Under the pieces are notes generated by a model, which saw only the letters and a program-made list of their open reading frames with translations, did no database searches and was not told where the DNA came from. Below, piece after piece: positions 22,642-34,717 of a stretch of 64,000 nt of DNA. Position 1 is the first letter of the stretch; each line of letters starts with the position of its first letter. A program made the position numbers and the translations under genes. Origin of the DNA: Calocera cornea HHB12733 (Eukaryota; Basidiomycota; Dacrymycetes; Dacrymycetales; Dacrymycetaceae); the NCBI GenBank assembly GCA_001632435.1, contig KV423926.1, forward strand, positions 41,969-105,968, read 5' to 3'.

Positions 22642-23862
22642 ATGGAGCGCAACCGCACGCCCCTGCACGGCAACTACCACGGGTGCCCTTATCCTCTTTC
22701 ATCAACGACGTCCTAGCTAACAGTGACAAAGGTACTACTCCAAGCGCCCCGCCGCTGCCTCCGACCCCCGGCTCGCCCTCTTCGCCCGCCCATTCTTCGC
22801 CGGCAAGCGCGTCCTGGACGTGGGATGCAACGAGGGCCTCGTCACCCTCGAGCTCGGTACGCCGCTATCTCTCTCTTTCCCTCGTGTGTCCTATGCATCG
22901 GAAGAAGGGAACTCATGGGCGGGAAGCGCAGCACTGGAACGTCGCGGAGGTACTGGGGGTCGATGTGGACCCCGAGCTTGTGAGGCGCGCGCGGGAGAGG
23001 AGGAGGGTGCTCTGGAGCCTTGAGGAGCCCGGGCTGCACACGGCCGCTATGGGTCCCTCTGGCGCTGCTGGATCATCTCGCGTGGTAGAATTAACGGGGC
23101 CGGATGGTCATGGCATGCGGCATCAAGAGGCGGGAGGGAGGAAGGACTACTTCCCGCAGTGTATGCCATACATGTTCGGCCCTCTCCCCCTGCCTCCCGC
23201 TCCGACCCCTGCCCTGGCCTCCGCCTCCGCCCCTCGCCCGCTCCAGCCATTCCCGTACAATATCAGCTTCAAGCACCTCAACTACGCGCTGTCCTCCCTG
23301 CCCGAGGACGCCGAGGGGTGGGACGTAATCCTTCTGTGCGCCGCGTTTCCCCCTTCCGCTCCCCTCTTCCTTCCTCCTCCCCCTGCCCAAATCAGAACGC
23401 GCTAACCGCCCCTCAGGCTCTCAGTCCTCAAATGGATCCACCTCAACTCGTCCGACGCCGGCCTAGTCCAGTTCTTCCACAAGGCCTGCGCGGCCCTCCG
23501 ACCCGGGGGCGTGCTGGTGCTCGAGCTGCAGGACTGGGAGGGGTATCGGAAAGCCGCGAGGAGCAACCCCGTGCGTCCTTGACCGCCGCTTCTGCCGGCT
23601 CGTTCTCCCGCGGAGGTATCGTGGGATGTGATACTGACCAACGAGCAGACACTCAAACAGCACTACAAAACGCTCGAGCTCCGGCCGGAGAGGTTCGCTG
23701 AGGTGCTGCTGGGCGAGGTAGGGTTCAGGAGGGTAGAGCATCTCGGCGTCGCGGGCGAGGGCGGTGAGTCGACGTCCGGCTTCGCAGGCGCGGGCGGTGG
23801 GACAGGCAGCTGATCATTCGGCAGGGTTTCGCCGGTCGATCGATGTGTATTATAAGGATTAG
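22642..23862 (+). CDS. Bin3-type RNA 5'-phosphate methyltransferase (MePCE/BCDIN3 family)
   Basis: Exons 22642-22682, 22732-22856, 22927-23335, 23417-23570, 23649-23763 and 23825-23862 join in frame to 293 residues. The start MERNRTPLHGNYHGYYSKR matches the N-terminal edge of the Bin3 fold. SAM motif I is VLDVGCNEGL, followed by the acidic VDVDPELVRRAR. FKHLNYAL, then SVLKWIHLNSSDAGL, PGGVLVLELQDWEGY and the C-terminal RRSIDVYYKD are Bin3-domain signatures. Family members methylate the 5' phosphate of small RNAs (7SK, U6, some pre-miRNAs); in fungi U6 is a plausible substrate. A low-complexity insert lies between the SAM-binding and Bin3 blocks. Its 3' end converges on DFR1, 280 nt away. Confidence 0.92.
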
Positions 23863-24143
23863 GCGCGGTGTGGCGGGCTAGTACCCAGCCTGCACACAGC
23901 ATACGACCACGGGCTTTGTTCACGTCTCCGCCATTGATGATGTCCTCATGCATACATTGGAATAGTAGGGATACAGCGCCATAGCAGGATTCTGTTGCGT
24001 ACATAGGGCGACTACGTCTGGGCTCAGACGCCGCCTTCTGCACTTTGATCCGCCTTTCGTGCCAGGAGAGGTGCATCTACGCTGCCCTCGTGGCCGTTGT
24101 GGGCGACCATCCACTCACCCTGCCATGACGATCTATAGTGCGG

Positions 24144-25524
<1,381 letters not shown>

Positions 25525-26112
25525 TCACTTGCCGCCATGCGCCGACGGCCACGGGACCGACGACTCTTCGGTAGGCCGATGCTGTGCTTGCATATCAGAT
25601 CGACCAGGTGCGTGCTCCCGCCGTTGTTGTCGCGCACGAGACTGGACTTGCTCTGCCCGGCCGCGATGATGCGGCGGTGTTTGCCTGGGAGAGGAGTGCG
25701 GGATGAGGGTGCTGCGGAGGACATAGCGGAGCTCGCGGGTCGTGGAAGTGCTTTCAACCCGAGAGCGAGGATGGCCGTAGGGCTGTGCAGACCCATCGCT
25801 ATCGACGTCGAGCGAGGAACGGTCGCGTTCCCAGTCCCAGTCTGCGAGGTGGGCTTGGTTGGAGCTGGGCGGCCGGTGGCCAGGGTCGCTGCTCTGTCGG
25901 TTTCCAGAATCTTCCGTGGCGGCAGTAGTCGAGACGGCCATGGAAAGCGATATGGATTGGGTAGTGGTCGGGGCAGAGAGACTGACACGAGGGGGCTCGG
26001 TGGAGCCGAACGTCCCTTGTTGTGAGTTGTTCGCGCGCGATGCTGGTTTGGAGCGCGCGTTCAGCTCAATCCCGCTGTCTTGAATGTAGGTTGTTGAGCA
26101 GCATTGGCCCAT
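25525..26112 (-). CDS. Hypothetical protein with N-terminal MGQCCST (probable dual acylation)
   Basis: An open frame of 195 codons. It begins MGQCCSTTY, a sequence that fits N-myristoylation at Gly2 with adjacent cysteines for palmitoylation, as on many peripheral membrane signalling proteins. The body is polar and Ser/Thr-rich (SLSAPTTTQSISLSMAVSTT) with an acidic patch (DWDWERDRSSLDVDSDG). The C-terminal third may be read differently: an intron would switch to the overlapping frame ending with GQSKSSLVRDNNGGSTHLVD and LICKHSIGLPKS, which looks more protein-like. No domain is recognised. Confidence 0.45.
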   Translation of the reverse strand: MGQCCSTTYIQDSGIELNARSKPASRANNSQQGTFGSTEPPRVSLSAPTTTQSISLSMAVSTTAATEDSGNRQSSDPGHRPPSSNQAHLADWDWERDRSSLDVDSDGSAQPYGHPRSRVESTSTTRELRYVLRSTLIPHSSPRQTPPHHRGRAEQVQSRARQQRREHAPGRSDMQAQHRPTEESSVPWPSAHGGK

Positions 26113-26896
26113 ATGAAGGGAGGTCTACCAGAGATCTTCCTGCAAAGGAGTGTGGAGTGTGAGTGTGAGTGACGAGAAAGGAGTGCTGAGATAGATGTAA
26201 AGTACCTCCAGTGAATATCGAGTCAGAGGTATCGTTGCCGACCAGCAGGCAGCGCGCCTAACAAGCATATTTATACGGTTAAGCTCGGAGCTTGTGCCCT
26301 TCTCGCACCCACGATCGATGACCTAATCATTATTGGGAGCGGGCCCAGCGGAGGATGGCAGCCCACCGCCGAGAGCGACCCGCCGAATTAACAAGCATCA
26401 AGGGGCCCGAAGCTTGTTGGTCTCCGCCGTGCGCACCGACCGTTCGTTCAGGCACTGCCACGTCATAAGCGGCTCTCGATCCACTTGTGGTCCGCTGTCC
26501 TGACCTCTGCTCGCCGGGAAAGCGACTCTCTGATAGACGATACAGTCCTTGAAATAGTCTCCATGAATCACGGTTTTGCCGATGATGACGACAATGACCG
26601 CCTGTTCCCTGACCCTTTGAAAGGGTAGGACCGGGACGGCGGTTGCTGCGCCGATGTCCCTAGCCGAACCAGGGGGCCGTGGTCATGTGACCCTGTCTCT
26701 CGGGGGAGGCCGGTTCCGAGGGTCCACCCGGCGTTGCCCCATGTTTCGACGTAGGATTCTCGCACATTCGAGAACGCAATTATTCCCAGTTCAACAGCAG
26801 ACAAGATCTTTATTCATACAACAATGTATGAACTAATCTACGCCTGTGCCGCGTTTGCTACGCGGCTGCTTGACAAGTCATTGGACTCTGGTGGCT
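26113..26896. other. Intergenic between MGQCC gene and RTA1-like copy 2
   Basis: Upstream of one minus-strand gene and downstream of another. Nothing beyond short frames is seen. Confidence 0.4.
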
Positions 26897-28069
26897 CTAC
26901 ACCGCCGTCTCGACGCTGTCCAACTTGGTCTCCCTCAGCGATCCGGCCGGATCCTCCCTGAGAAGCCATCCGGGATGGAGAAATATCATAGTGAACAAGG
27001 CCAACGTGATGGGCAAGGCGTCCAGGACATCTATTAGCAGTCTGGTCAGCCGCTGAAGAAGCTCTTAGTGAAATCATCGACGTACTGAAGTAGAGCTCGG
27101 TTGTAATGACAACACCGTTCCATCCACCGATCAGCTCGACGGTCCTATAGATGCCCCGAATGTAGATGAGAACAGTAGTAATTCCGAGCGACAGGATCGT
27201 CAGGCTGAGTCTCGACCCGGTCGCAAACCCGAAACCAGTGGCCTGCAGCTCAGTAGCCGCCTTCTCGGCTTCGAGGGAATCATAGCGCCCATGCAGGGTA
27301 AATCTGGATCGCGTAGTCGGCTGGGGGGGCAACGTACGAACTGGCCGATCCATGCGGACACGGATGAAGAATTCCAGACCGAGCACGGCGTAGATGGTCA
27401 TGGCGACTGCTCGCCTGTCAGTGGTATACAGCCTGCCAGCAGGAAGAGAACGCGCCGATCTGCAAGAAAATCCCGCCCAACATGATGTGCGCGCCATTAT
27501 CCGGGCTTTGTCGAGGTACCTCTTGGACGGCAATAGAGGCGGTGGCACCTCCAACCGCCTGGACAATTAGAGCGATGAGATCGGCAGTGACAAAGACGAT
27601 CGAGTCTGGGTTTAGATGCTTAGTCAACATTCTTTAAACTAAGATCACCACATACACCACTTCGGAGAAAGGCGAGAGTATTGTGGTCCGAAGCGAGAGA
27701 GGAGGATACCAAGAATGAGGAAGTTGCCGGCAGTCATGAAAGAGGGTGCAATAATGGTGGTCGTCATCCTAGATGAGACGTAGCGTGTCATGGCCTTGAA
27801 ATATTAGCTTTAGAAACTGACTGCATGATGAATGGACTGATGTTGTCCGGAGAGTGAGAGGACCAAGTCCGTGCCGTCCAGCCAAGGGTCTCGGTGAGCC
27901 CACCTGCCACTAGAGTAGGGAGGAGCCACCAAAGCTTGGATCGAAAGGCGAGCAGAGTGTGCAATAAGGTGGCAAGACCAAACAGTGCCACGTAGATGCC
28001 ACAGATATACAAGGTAGGAATGTAATCATAGGGCGATCTGGCGATGATGTCTTGCGTGTTCATATCCAT
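26897..28069 (-). CDS. RTA1-like seven-TM protein, copy 2
   Basis: Exons 28069-27822, 27768-27656, 27605-27456, 27406-27086 and 27030-26897 give 321 residues. Helix-forming blocks YIPTLYICGIYVALFGLATL, GGLTETLGWTAR, FLILGILLSRFG, DLIALIVQAVGGA, YRTVELIGGWNG and FLHPGWLLRE match the RTA1 family and copy 3 closely. The third intron (27407-27455, 49 nt) begins GC instead of GT at exactly the position and length of a normal GT-AG intron in copy 3. A 37-nt GT-AG alternative would add four residues. Compared with copy 1 it has two extra introns and no large charged loop. The stop used (26897-26899) follows the last intron. Confidence 0.88.
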
Positions 28070-28686
28070 GTCGGTTTAGTGGAAGTGGGGAGAGGTGGAG
28101 TGTTGATGTTGCTGTTCGGATCCCAGTCATCATCTGTTATATATACGATCGACGCAGCCTTCGACATCCGAATTCTTGACCACGAAGTCGAAGGTTGACG
28201 GAGGTCATCTGAGATCTCGCCAAGGGATAGAATGGAGGCACTTATCAATAACGGCACCTGCGCCAGGAGGACTTACCTCACTTGCTTGGCATGGATGGCT
28301 ACCAACGTGTACACCAAGCGGTCGAAACCCTTTTACCCCACGTTAGGCACCTCCGAGCAACCTCCGAATTACGATTCGGACTGTTCAACCATACTTCTGT
28401 ATCGCTATCTGCGGAAAGCTGTGCCGCTGAGTCGACACGCAGACGCGGACCAAGTCCCTGTCGACTCCGTTCAACTCAGGTTTGTATCGGGGCAGGCACC
28501 GTGGTGAGCTTCCTTCGCTCAGCATCGCCCCGCACATCAGCGACGAGACCTCCGAGCTCCAGATTAGTCCTTGCAAGCACCCTAGATCTGTCTCCTTGCC
28601 ATTCCGTTATGTAAGTGCAGCGTTGCGCCATGCATGCGAGTACTTCCGGGATATATCCGTGCTGACATTACGTATGTTCTAGGGTT
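28070..28686. other. Upstream region of RTA1-like copy 2
   Basis: A TATATATA-like stretch near 28137-28145 lies about 70 nt upstream of the copy 2 start. Otherwise only short frames. Confidence 0.35.
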
Positions 28687-29152
28687 GGCCTCATGTACGG
28701 GCCAGCAGACTAGAATGCCCTGCCGCCGCTGCTACTCATCTACGATGCTCTTCATGCCGATACCTGAGCGGTGCGAGACGCGCTTTTCGAAGTGTTTGAG
28801 CTCTTTCTTCTCAGCAAAGTGCGTGCGGAGGGTCCAAAAGCAGACCAAGCGAGACCAGCCTATACGAAGATGGGAACATTGCTCCAAGAGTCTCTATTTG
28901 GGTGGCCATATTACTATATAGTGGTGGCAGAATGGACATCCCAACAAAGTACGTTGTTATGAGAGACTTGTCCAAGACTGGGCCCTCTGATGCTACCTAT
29001 AGAAGTATTTTCGTTATCGGTCGCCATGAAACCAAAAAAAAACTCATCCAGAAGCACGGCGCGGGACAATAGCTCAGGGATCGGCATGAAGGGCAACGTA
29101 GAGGTGCTGCAGCGGCAGGGCATTCTAGAGTTTTGGCCCGCACTTGAGGGCC
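28687..29152. repeat. Imperfect inverted repeat, two arms of about 80 bp
   Basis: The + strand at 28687-28769 and the minus strand at 29152-29073 read almost the same: both contain TAGAATGCCCTGCCGC, then TTCATGCCGAT and CCTGAG, preceded by GGCC.TCA.GT.CGGGCC. The arms are about 300 nt apart, and weaker similarity continues inward. Both arms encode a similar short peptide (MPCRRCYSSTMLFMPIPE and MPCRCSTSTLPFMPIPE), which suggests an inverted duplication of a former coding fragment or the ends of a mobile element. A transcript across it could fold into a long hairpin. Confidence 0.65.
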
Positions 29153-29371
29153 CCCTGGAAGATAAATCGTGCCGACACGTGTGAATGGAGGTCTCTTAGC
29201 TAAACAGCATTATAAAGCGGGAGCCACCATAAAAAAAAATCGAAGCTCAAAATCGGGGCTTTTGACTGCAACAGGAAACATCCAACGATCCGTTGCAACG
29301 GCGAAGGTGTGGTTTTTAGCAAGCATGTAATCTTCGTGATGATTTGATACAGCGGCCATGTATGGCACACT

Positions 29372-30556
29372 CTACACCATATTATGTTCCGTCAGTTCCA
29401 TCTTGCTGGGCGGTCGCTCCGAGCCCTCCCTTTCGTACAAAAGCCATCCAGGGTGGAGGAATATGAAGGTAAACAGAGCGAGCGTGATCGGCATGGCATC
29501 CAGAAGATCTGGATAGATGATGGTCAGAAGTCAAGCACCTAACGTGGGAAGAACAGTCCGTACTGAAATAGATCTCTGTAGTGATGATCACGCCAGACCA
29601 TCCATTAATAAGCTCAACGGTACGGTAGATGCCTCGGACATAGATCAAGAGGGTGGTCAGACCAAGGCAGACGATCATGAGGCTGAGCTTGGAGCCTTGT
29701 GCAAACCCGAAGCCGGTGGCTTGCAGTTCCATCGCCGTTCGTTCGGCTTCAGCGGCGTCATACTTGCCATGGAGACTGAAACCGCGACGGCCGGAGGCGG
29801 TGGGCTCGACAGAGACGGACGGCCGAACGGGCCGATTCATTCCAACGCGAAGGAAGAACTCCAGCGCCAGTATCGCATAGACAGTCATCGCGGCTGGTCT
29901 GTGGTCAGGGACGGCGTACTCGTCCATTTGGAGATTACCTACCAATTTGCCAGAAGATACCACCCAGCATGATGTGTGCACCCACGTTCGCATCCCCCCG
30001 GGGAACGCTCTGCACTGCGGAGGCGGCGGACGCTCCTCCGACTGCTTGCACAACGAGGGCACCAATGTCGGCTGATATGAAGACGATTGAATCTGATAAG
30101 GAGCGGTTTAGCGTATGATTGCTGGGGTGGAAAGACAGCATACACCACTTCGGAGACAAACGAGAATATTGGGGACCAAGACGTGAAATGAGCAATCCAA
30201 GAATTAGAAAGTTGGCGGCAGTCATGAAGGACGGTGCAATGATTGTCGTTGTCATCCTGAGTTGAGATCAGCACCCCGAGCTAGATGACATTGAACATAA
30301 GCACGAACTGCATGATGAATGGATCGAGGCGGTCTGGACTCTTCGAAGACCATAATCGCGCGGCCCATCCAATGGTCTCAGCCAACCCCCCCGCCACGAG
30401 TGTAGGGAAGATCCACCATAGCCTATACCGGATGGCGAGCCCGCAATGCAGTAGCGTTGCCAGTCCAAACAATCCAACATAGATACCGCAGACATAGAGC
30501 GTGGGGATGTACCCATAGGGAGACTTGAATATGATCTCTTCAGTGTTTGCATCCAT
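29372..30556 (-). CDS. RTA1-like seven-TM protein, copy 3
   Basis: Exons 30556-30309, 30256-30144, 30092-29943, 29893-29564 and 29508-29372 give 325 residues. Conserved blocks are YIPTLYVCGIYVGLFGLATL, GGLAETIGWAARLW, FLILGLLISRLG, DIGALVVQAVGGAS, YRTVELINGWSG, YFNLLDAMPITLAL and FLHPGWLLYE. All four introns are GT-AG and 49-55 nt. The exon/intron plan is identical to copy 2, so the pair is the more recent duplication and copy 1 the outgroup. Likely plasma-membrane lipid or drug-response protein, as for the family; no specific substrate can be given. Confidence 0.9.
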
Positions 30557-32080
30557 CGTCGCTTGGAGGGAGGGAGAGGAGGGGAGAGTTGTGCTGATAG
30601 TGCCAAAGAGACTCGGAGAACGACAAGACGGCCTTTATCTTGGCGCAACCCTGAGGGGAAGTTGTTCCGACTGCGGAGAAAGAAGGATGCTCTTGTGTGA
30701 ACGAGTATACGAAGCCAGTGAGGCGCCCGCGCTATAAGAGGAGGCAGTCGGCATACAGCACCGGTTCGGCATCTTGTTCTCGGCCTCCTAAGATGATGCA
30801 CTGCGGATATGATATCTGCCGAGCATCCACCGAGGCGAGTGATAGTGAGCCCAGTTCAGCCATGGTACCACGTTTGGACCCAAGAGCGTTGGCGCTGACT
30901 GGAAACCCGGTTCCCACGCCGAGTCCCTACCGCGCGTCCAGCCGGAGTGAGCCGACGGCTCTGTTGTACTGTAACTGTGGCTGTGGTCCACGGGCTCGTG
31001 GACTGCGGACTTCAGTTTGATCCATCCTCTCTCTCCAACCGGGAGGCAGTCCATCTGTTTGTTGGTGTCGAGAGACATCCGGTGGCTGTGGGACGATTCT
31101 GGTACGCAGCAGCCATCTAAGCAGGCTGAAGTTTGGACAGATTACATAAGTCTGATGACATACGTAAGCACTCGGGCAGAAGGGCCTGCGCCTCACTCAC
31201 TGGGTGCAATCGTGATGCATAGCGAACAGGCACTCGTCGAGAGAGCATCAGAGCTTACCGCGGTGAGCGGGAGGGCAACATTTGGTCTCGCAGTGCCATC
31301 GTCATGGCGCAGACGAAGGAGGATCGCTTGCGCGCCATATCCGGCAATTAAATCAATACGTCAAAGGGTATCAGCTTGAATTTGAGCTCTATCAACGTAT
31401 CACACTAGTAATATGTCGGTGCTGGAACGACGATTGCGGGATATGGTTCTTGGTGGGTATAACCTACAGGTTATTTTCACGACAATTTGATACGAAGGAC
31501 CCCAGCTGCTCAGCGCACCTCCACGATGCAAGGCCCTCGGATGTTTCGAAATTGCAATGCCAGCGTGGGTCCCAGTCAAGGGACGAAGGGATTGAACGGA
31601 ACGAGTGCCCCTAATGCGCAGATGCTAGCAATAAGTTAATGTAATGCAGTAGTTGCATAGGGTCAGGAGTTGTTACTATTTGTGGAGACGGTAAGCCACA
31701 AGGTAACATCGAGCGCAACTGCCAGCTCGCGGTGTTCGATGAACAGGAACCCGACTGGCAGACTGCCAGGCTGAATTCTCCACACCCAGTTCCACCGGGG
31801 AGTTTCTGGCGCTGTGCACTGGAAGGGTGGGCTGTGGCTAGCTGCAACCTGCCCGACCGACGGGAATGACGGTGTACAGGAAGCGAGCGATGGATCGATG
31901 GATCGATTCAGAAGCGGTACATATGTAGTGTCCGACAACCGGCTGCCCTTCCCTCTCCGCCCAGCCCAGCCCAGGCCAGCCTGCAAATGATTGCAATCGC
32001 CCCAAGCACTTGCACTTGCGATGCACAACAATAAGTATCAGCCGACCCCAGCTCCTCAACCCCGTCAACCCCGTTCGTAT
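30557..32080. other. Intergenic between RTA1-like copy 3 and PEX14
   Basis: About 1.5 kb, less GC-rich in the middle (31100-31700). Frames on both strands overlap and carry no domain signal. I see no tRNA-like or transposon structure. Confidence 0.4.
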
Positions 32081-33590
32081 TCAATGCCCCTCCCCAGGGC
32101 CACCGGCCGCCAGCTCCGCCCCTTTACTGCTGCTCTCCACCTCCGGCCGGACCTGCGCCTCGGCCACCTTCGCCTCCTCCGCCCCCGCCCGTAACGCGCC
32201 ACTTCCCCCAGCAGAGGGCTCAGCACTGCTCGGCCTCAACTGCCAAGCAGGGATACTGGGTCTTCCGCTGCCTGCCATGAACCCTGGCCCTGGGGCAACG
32301 ATCGGGATCCCCGGTGTACCGGGGGCGGAGTACGAGTACGGCTGGTGTTGGTGGTTGTTAGGTGGGATCGGCCCTCCCGGCACATACCCAAGGACGGGGG
32401 AGGCGGTGGTGCCCGCGCTGCCGGCGCCGGGTGTGTTGTTGCTGGCGGTGGTGGCGGTGGTGGTGGTGTTCGGGGGGGTGCGGTTGAGCAGGAGCAGCTT
32501 GAGCGACTTTAGCTCGGCCTGCAGTTCGGCCAGCGTGCGGGATTGGGCCGAGGTGAGTTTTTCGAGCATCTGGGAGTATGCGGACGAGCGTTAGCCGTCA
32601 GCCTTCGGGGGCATATGATACGAGATAATGAGACAAGATAACGCGGCTGCGAAACGCAAATGCGAATGTACGCCGAGTCGGCCGAAGGGACGAAGGAAGA
32701 ATAGATATGAGAGGGTGGGAACGCACCTTGGGCACGAGCTCCTTAACGCCCCTAACCTCCCTCCTGACCTCCTCCCACTCCTCCCTCGCACGTCCCTCTC
32801 CCTCCCTCACGCTCTCCACCGCCCCTCTCACCTCCCCAACCGCCTTGCTGACCTCCTCCCTTTCCCGCTCCCGCTCCGCGCGCTCCCGCTCCTGTGCCTC
32901 TTCGAGCGCCTGAAGCTGCTGCGCGAGGGAATCGAACTGCGCTGTGAGCGCTGTGGAGGTCTCGGTGAATGCGGGGCCGGAGGGCGGGGAGAGGTGGGGG
33001 AGGAGGAAGCGCCGGACGAGGGAGAGGACGGCGAATGTTAGCCCTCCGGAGATGATCGCCATTATCTGTTTTTCAACCCGGTGGGCTAGGTCAGCAGTGC
33101 TTGACGTGAGGATGCGGGAAGTGATGTGGCAAGGGCGATGCGCCGATGGAAGGTGGGCGCCGGGATGATAGAAAGGGAAGGGAAGGGGAGAAAGACGCAC
33201 GAAATAGTCCCTCCAGTCCCTGCCCGGTAACGGCGGGGCAACAAGCTGCTGCATCCCCGCTCCCATGCCCACCGCCCCTGCTGGCGGAGGGGGGCTATAC
33301 ACCACCCTTCCAGACCCCGACCCCGCTGCCGCTGCTCCAAACCCTCCCCCGGCATTCCCACCCTGCCCGGCCAAAGACGTCCGGCCGACGACCTCGAGCG
33401 CCTGCCCGATCTCCCCAGGCGTCATCCCCTTCGACTCGAGGAATGCGACGCGCTGTGCGAGCGGGGCGGCCTGTACGGCCGGGTCTTGGAGGAACGTTAT
33501 GGCGTTTTGGAGCGTTTCTGGTCTGCTGGGGGAGGGGGGAAGGCTGGTCGAGGCGGATGCGGTTGGGCCGGGGGGGTCGGAGGAGGACAT
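32081..33590 (-). CDS. PEX14: Peroxisomal membrane docking protein peroxin-14
   Basis: Exons 33590-33201, 33065-32727 and 32569-32081 give 405 residues. The N-terminal Pex14 domain has AITFLQDPAVQAAPLAQRVA then FLESKGMTPGEI, which binds Pex5 and Pex13. WRDYF leads, across an intron, into the hydrophobic segment IMAIISGGLTFAVLSLVRRF, the usual membrane-associated helix. A long Glu/Arg-rich coiled coil follows (about residues 170-240), then a Pro/Ser/Thr-rich tail. The docking complex Pex13/Pex14 admits cargo-loaded Pex5 into peroxisomes. An in-frame ATG upstream (33734) would add a hydrophobic 48-residue leader, but the domain begins naturally after 33590, so the shorter start is preferred. 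Confidence 0.93.
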
Positions 33591-33945
33591 CTGTGGAGGT
33601 ATGTGCGGTATGGGAACGCCGGTTGTTAAGAGATGCGAGTTGGGTAAGGGGACGGCGAGGAGGCTGCTGAGGACGGCGAGGAGCGCAACTGGCACGGTGC
33701 AGACGAGCGTATCAGCATCCCTAGGGCGCGCCACTCTGAACGACCGGGGACCGGGACCGGCATCTTCCGGCTACTACAGCTGGGATATCACGTGACCCTT
33801 GTCTCCACGCTGGTCTTCTGCTGTTGCGCAGTTGCAAGCCAGACGAATCCACGCGTCTCTTATACCAACAGGTGCTGCAGCCTCAAGTATTTAACAGTGG
33901 CCGCCCGCGAATTCACTCCCTCCCTCCCTCACTCTGCACCTTGGC
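33591..33945. other. PEX14 upstream region
   Basis: No other feature is seen. Confidence 0.35.
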
Positions 33946-34556
33946 GCTGTGTACCGAGTGTGGAGGACCATCGTCTCCGACTTTCCTGCTCTATGCACAA
34001 AGGCAACGGTGTTCCTCCTCATGCATGATGGGGATGCAATGCTCCAAACACATGCACCATGTTTCCTTCCTGGACATCAAAACAAAGAGTCCGCGCTCGG
34101 CACTAATGGTCGATTCCCTCGCGGCGTTCAACGAGCTCACCAACGTCAGAGTTAGTGGCATCGAGCGACTGTCGCTGGTCGGACACTAGGACATGGAAGG
34201 CTCGCGTCAGGGTGTCTTACACTTGCCGAGAGTGAGAAAGCACCTTCGCACCCTCACGATCCGAGGTCGCCTCCCCTCGCCGGACCTCGGCGTTCCGGCG
34301 TTCATGGGCGAAGACTTAGTGTTCCCAGCGCTGCATACGATCGAAGTATCGCTCCACTTCTTGAACTGGCTGTCGACGCGTCGCAGGCTATCGATGCCGG
34401 TGCTCAAGTGGCTTATGCTCAGTGAGTTTGCGCACGATCAAGAGCTTATGGAGGGAATAAACACGGTTCCCAACCTTCAGGAGTTGACGCTCATAGGTAG
34501 CGACAGCAGTGCGGCGCTCTTTGTAGCCCGGGGCTCTGAGCTGCTCATGTAGTTGC
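33946..34556 (+). pseudogene. Decayed paralog of the F-box gene at 43163
   Basis: Protein-level matches to the intact F-box gene occur in order but in different frames. VYRVWRTIVSDFPAL matches VCRCWRDIVLDSPDL; KHMHHVSFLDIKTKSP matches QHMHHISRLDINTTSP; then a TAG at 34187-34189; then RVRKHLRTLTIRGRL matches QVSKRLRTLAIRGVA, and LNWLSTRRRLSMPVLKWL matches LKWLSTRHRLSMPVLKSL. The N-terminal F-box start is missing, an internal piece between the first two blocks is deleted with a frameshift, and the C-terminus stops after GSDSSAALFVA. Confidence 0.8.
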
Positions 34557-34717
34557 ATTCAATCTGTGCAAGTAGCAGGTACCAGTCCGGCCAGCCGTGC
34601 TCGCAGGAGGGCTCTGGCCTGCTGGAGATGACGCTTTAGATAGAACTCGACGCGTCGAGCAGAGCGTTCCAGAAGATCGGTAGGTACATTGTTGGGCACA
34701 ACCGCAACATGCACAGA

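Noticed and set aside
32010..32594. 194-codon + frame
   Set aside because: Antisense to the PEX14 C-terminal exon.
33591..33734. Longer PEX14 start adding a hydrophobic leader
   Set aside because: In frame, but the Pex14 domain needs no such leader and the family begins with a short polar N-terminus; treated as 5' untranslated sequence.
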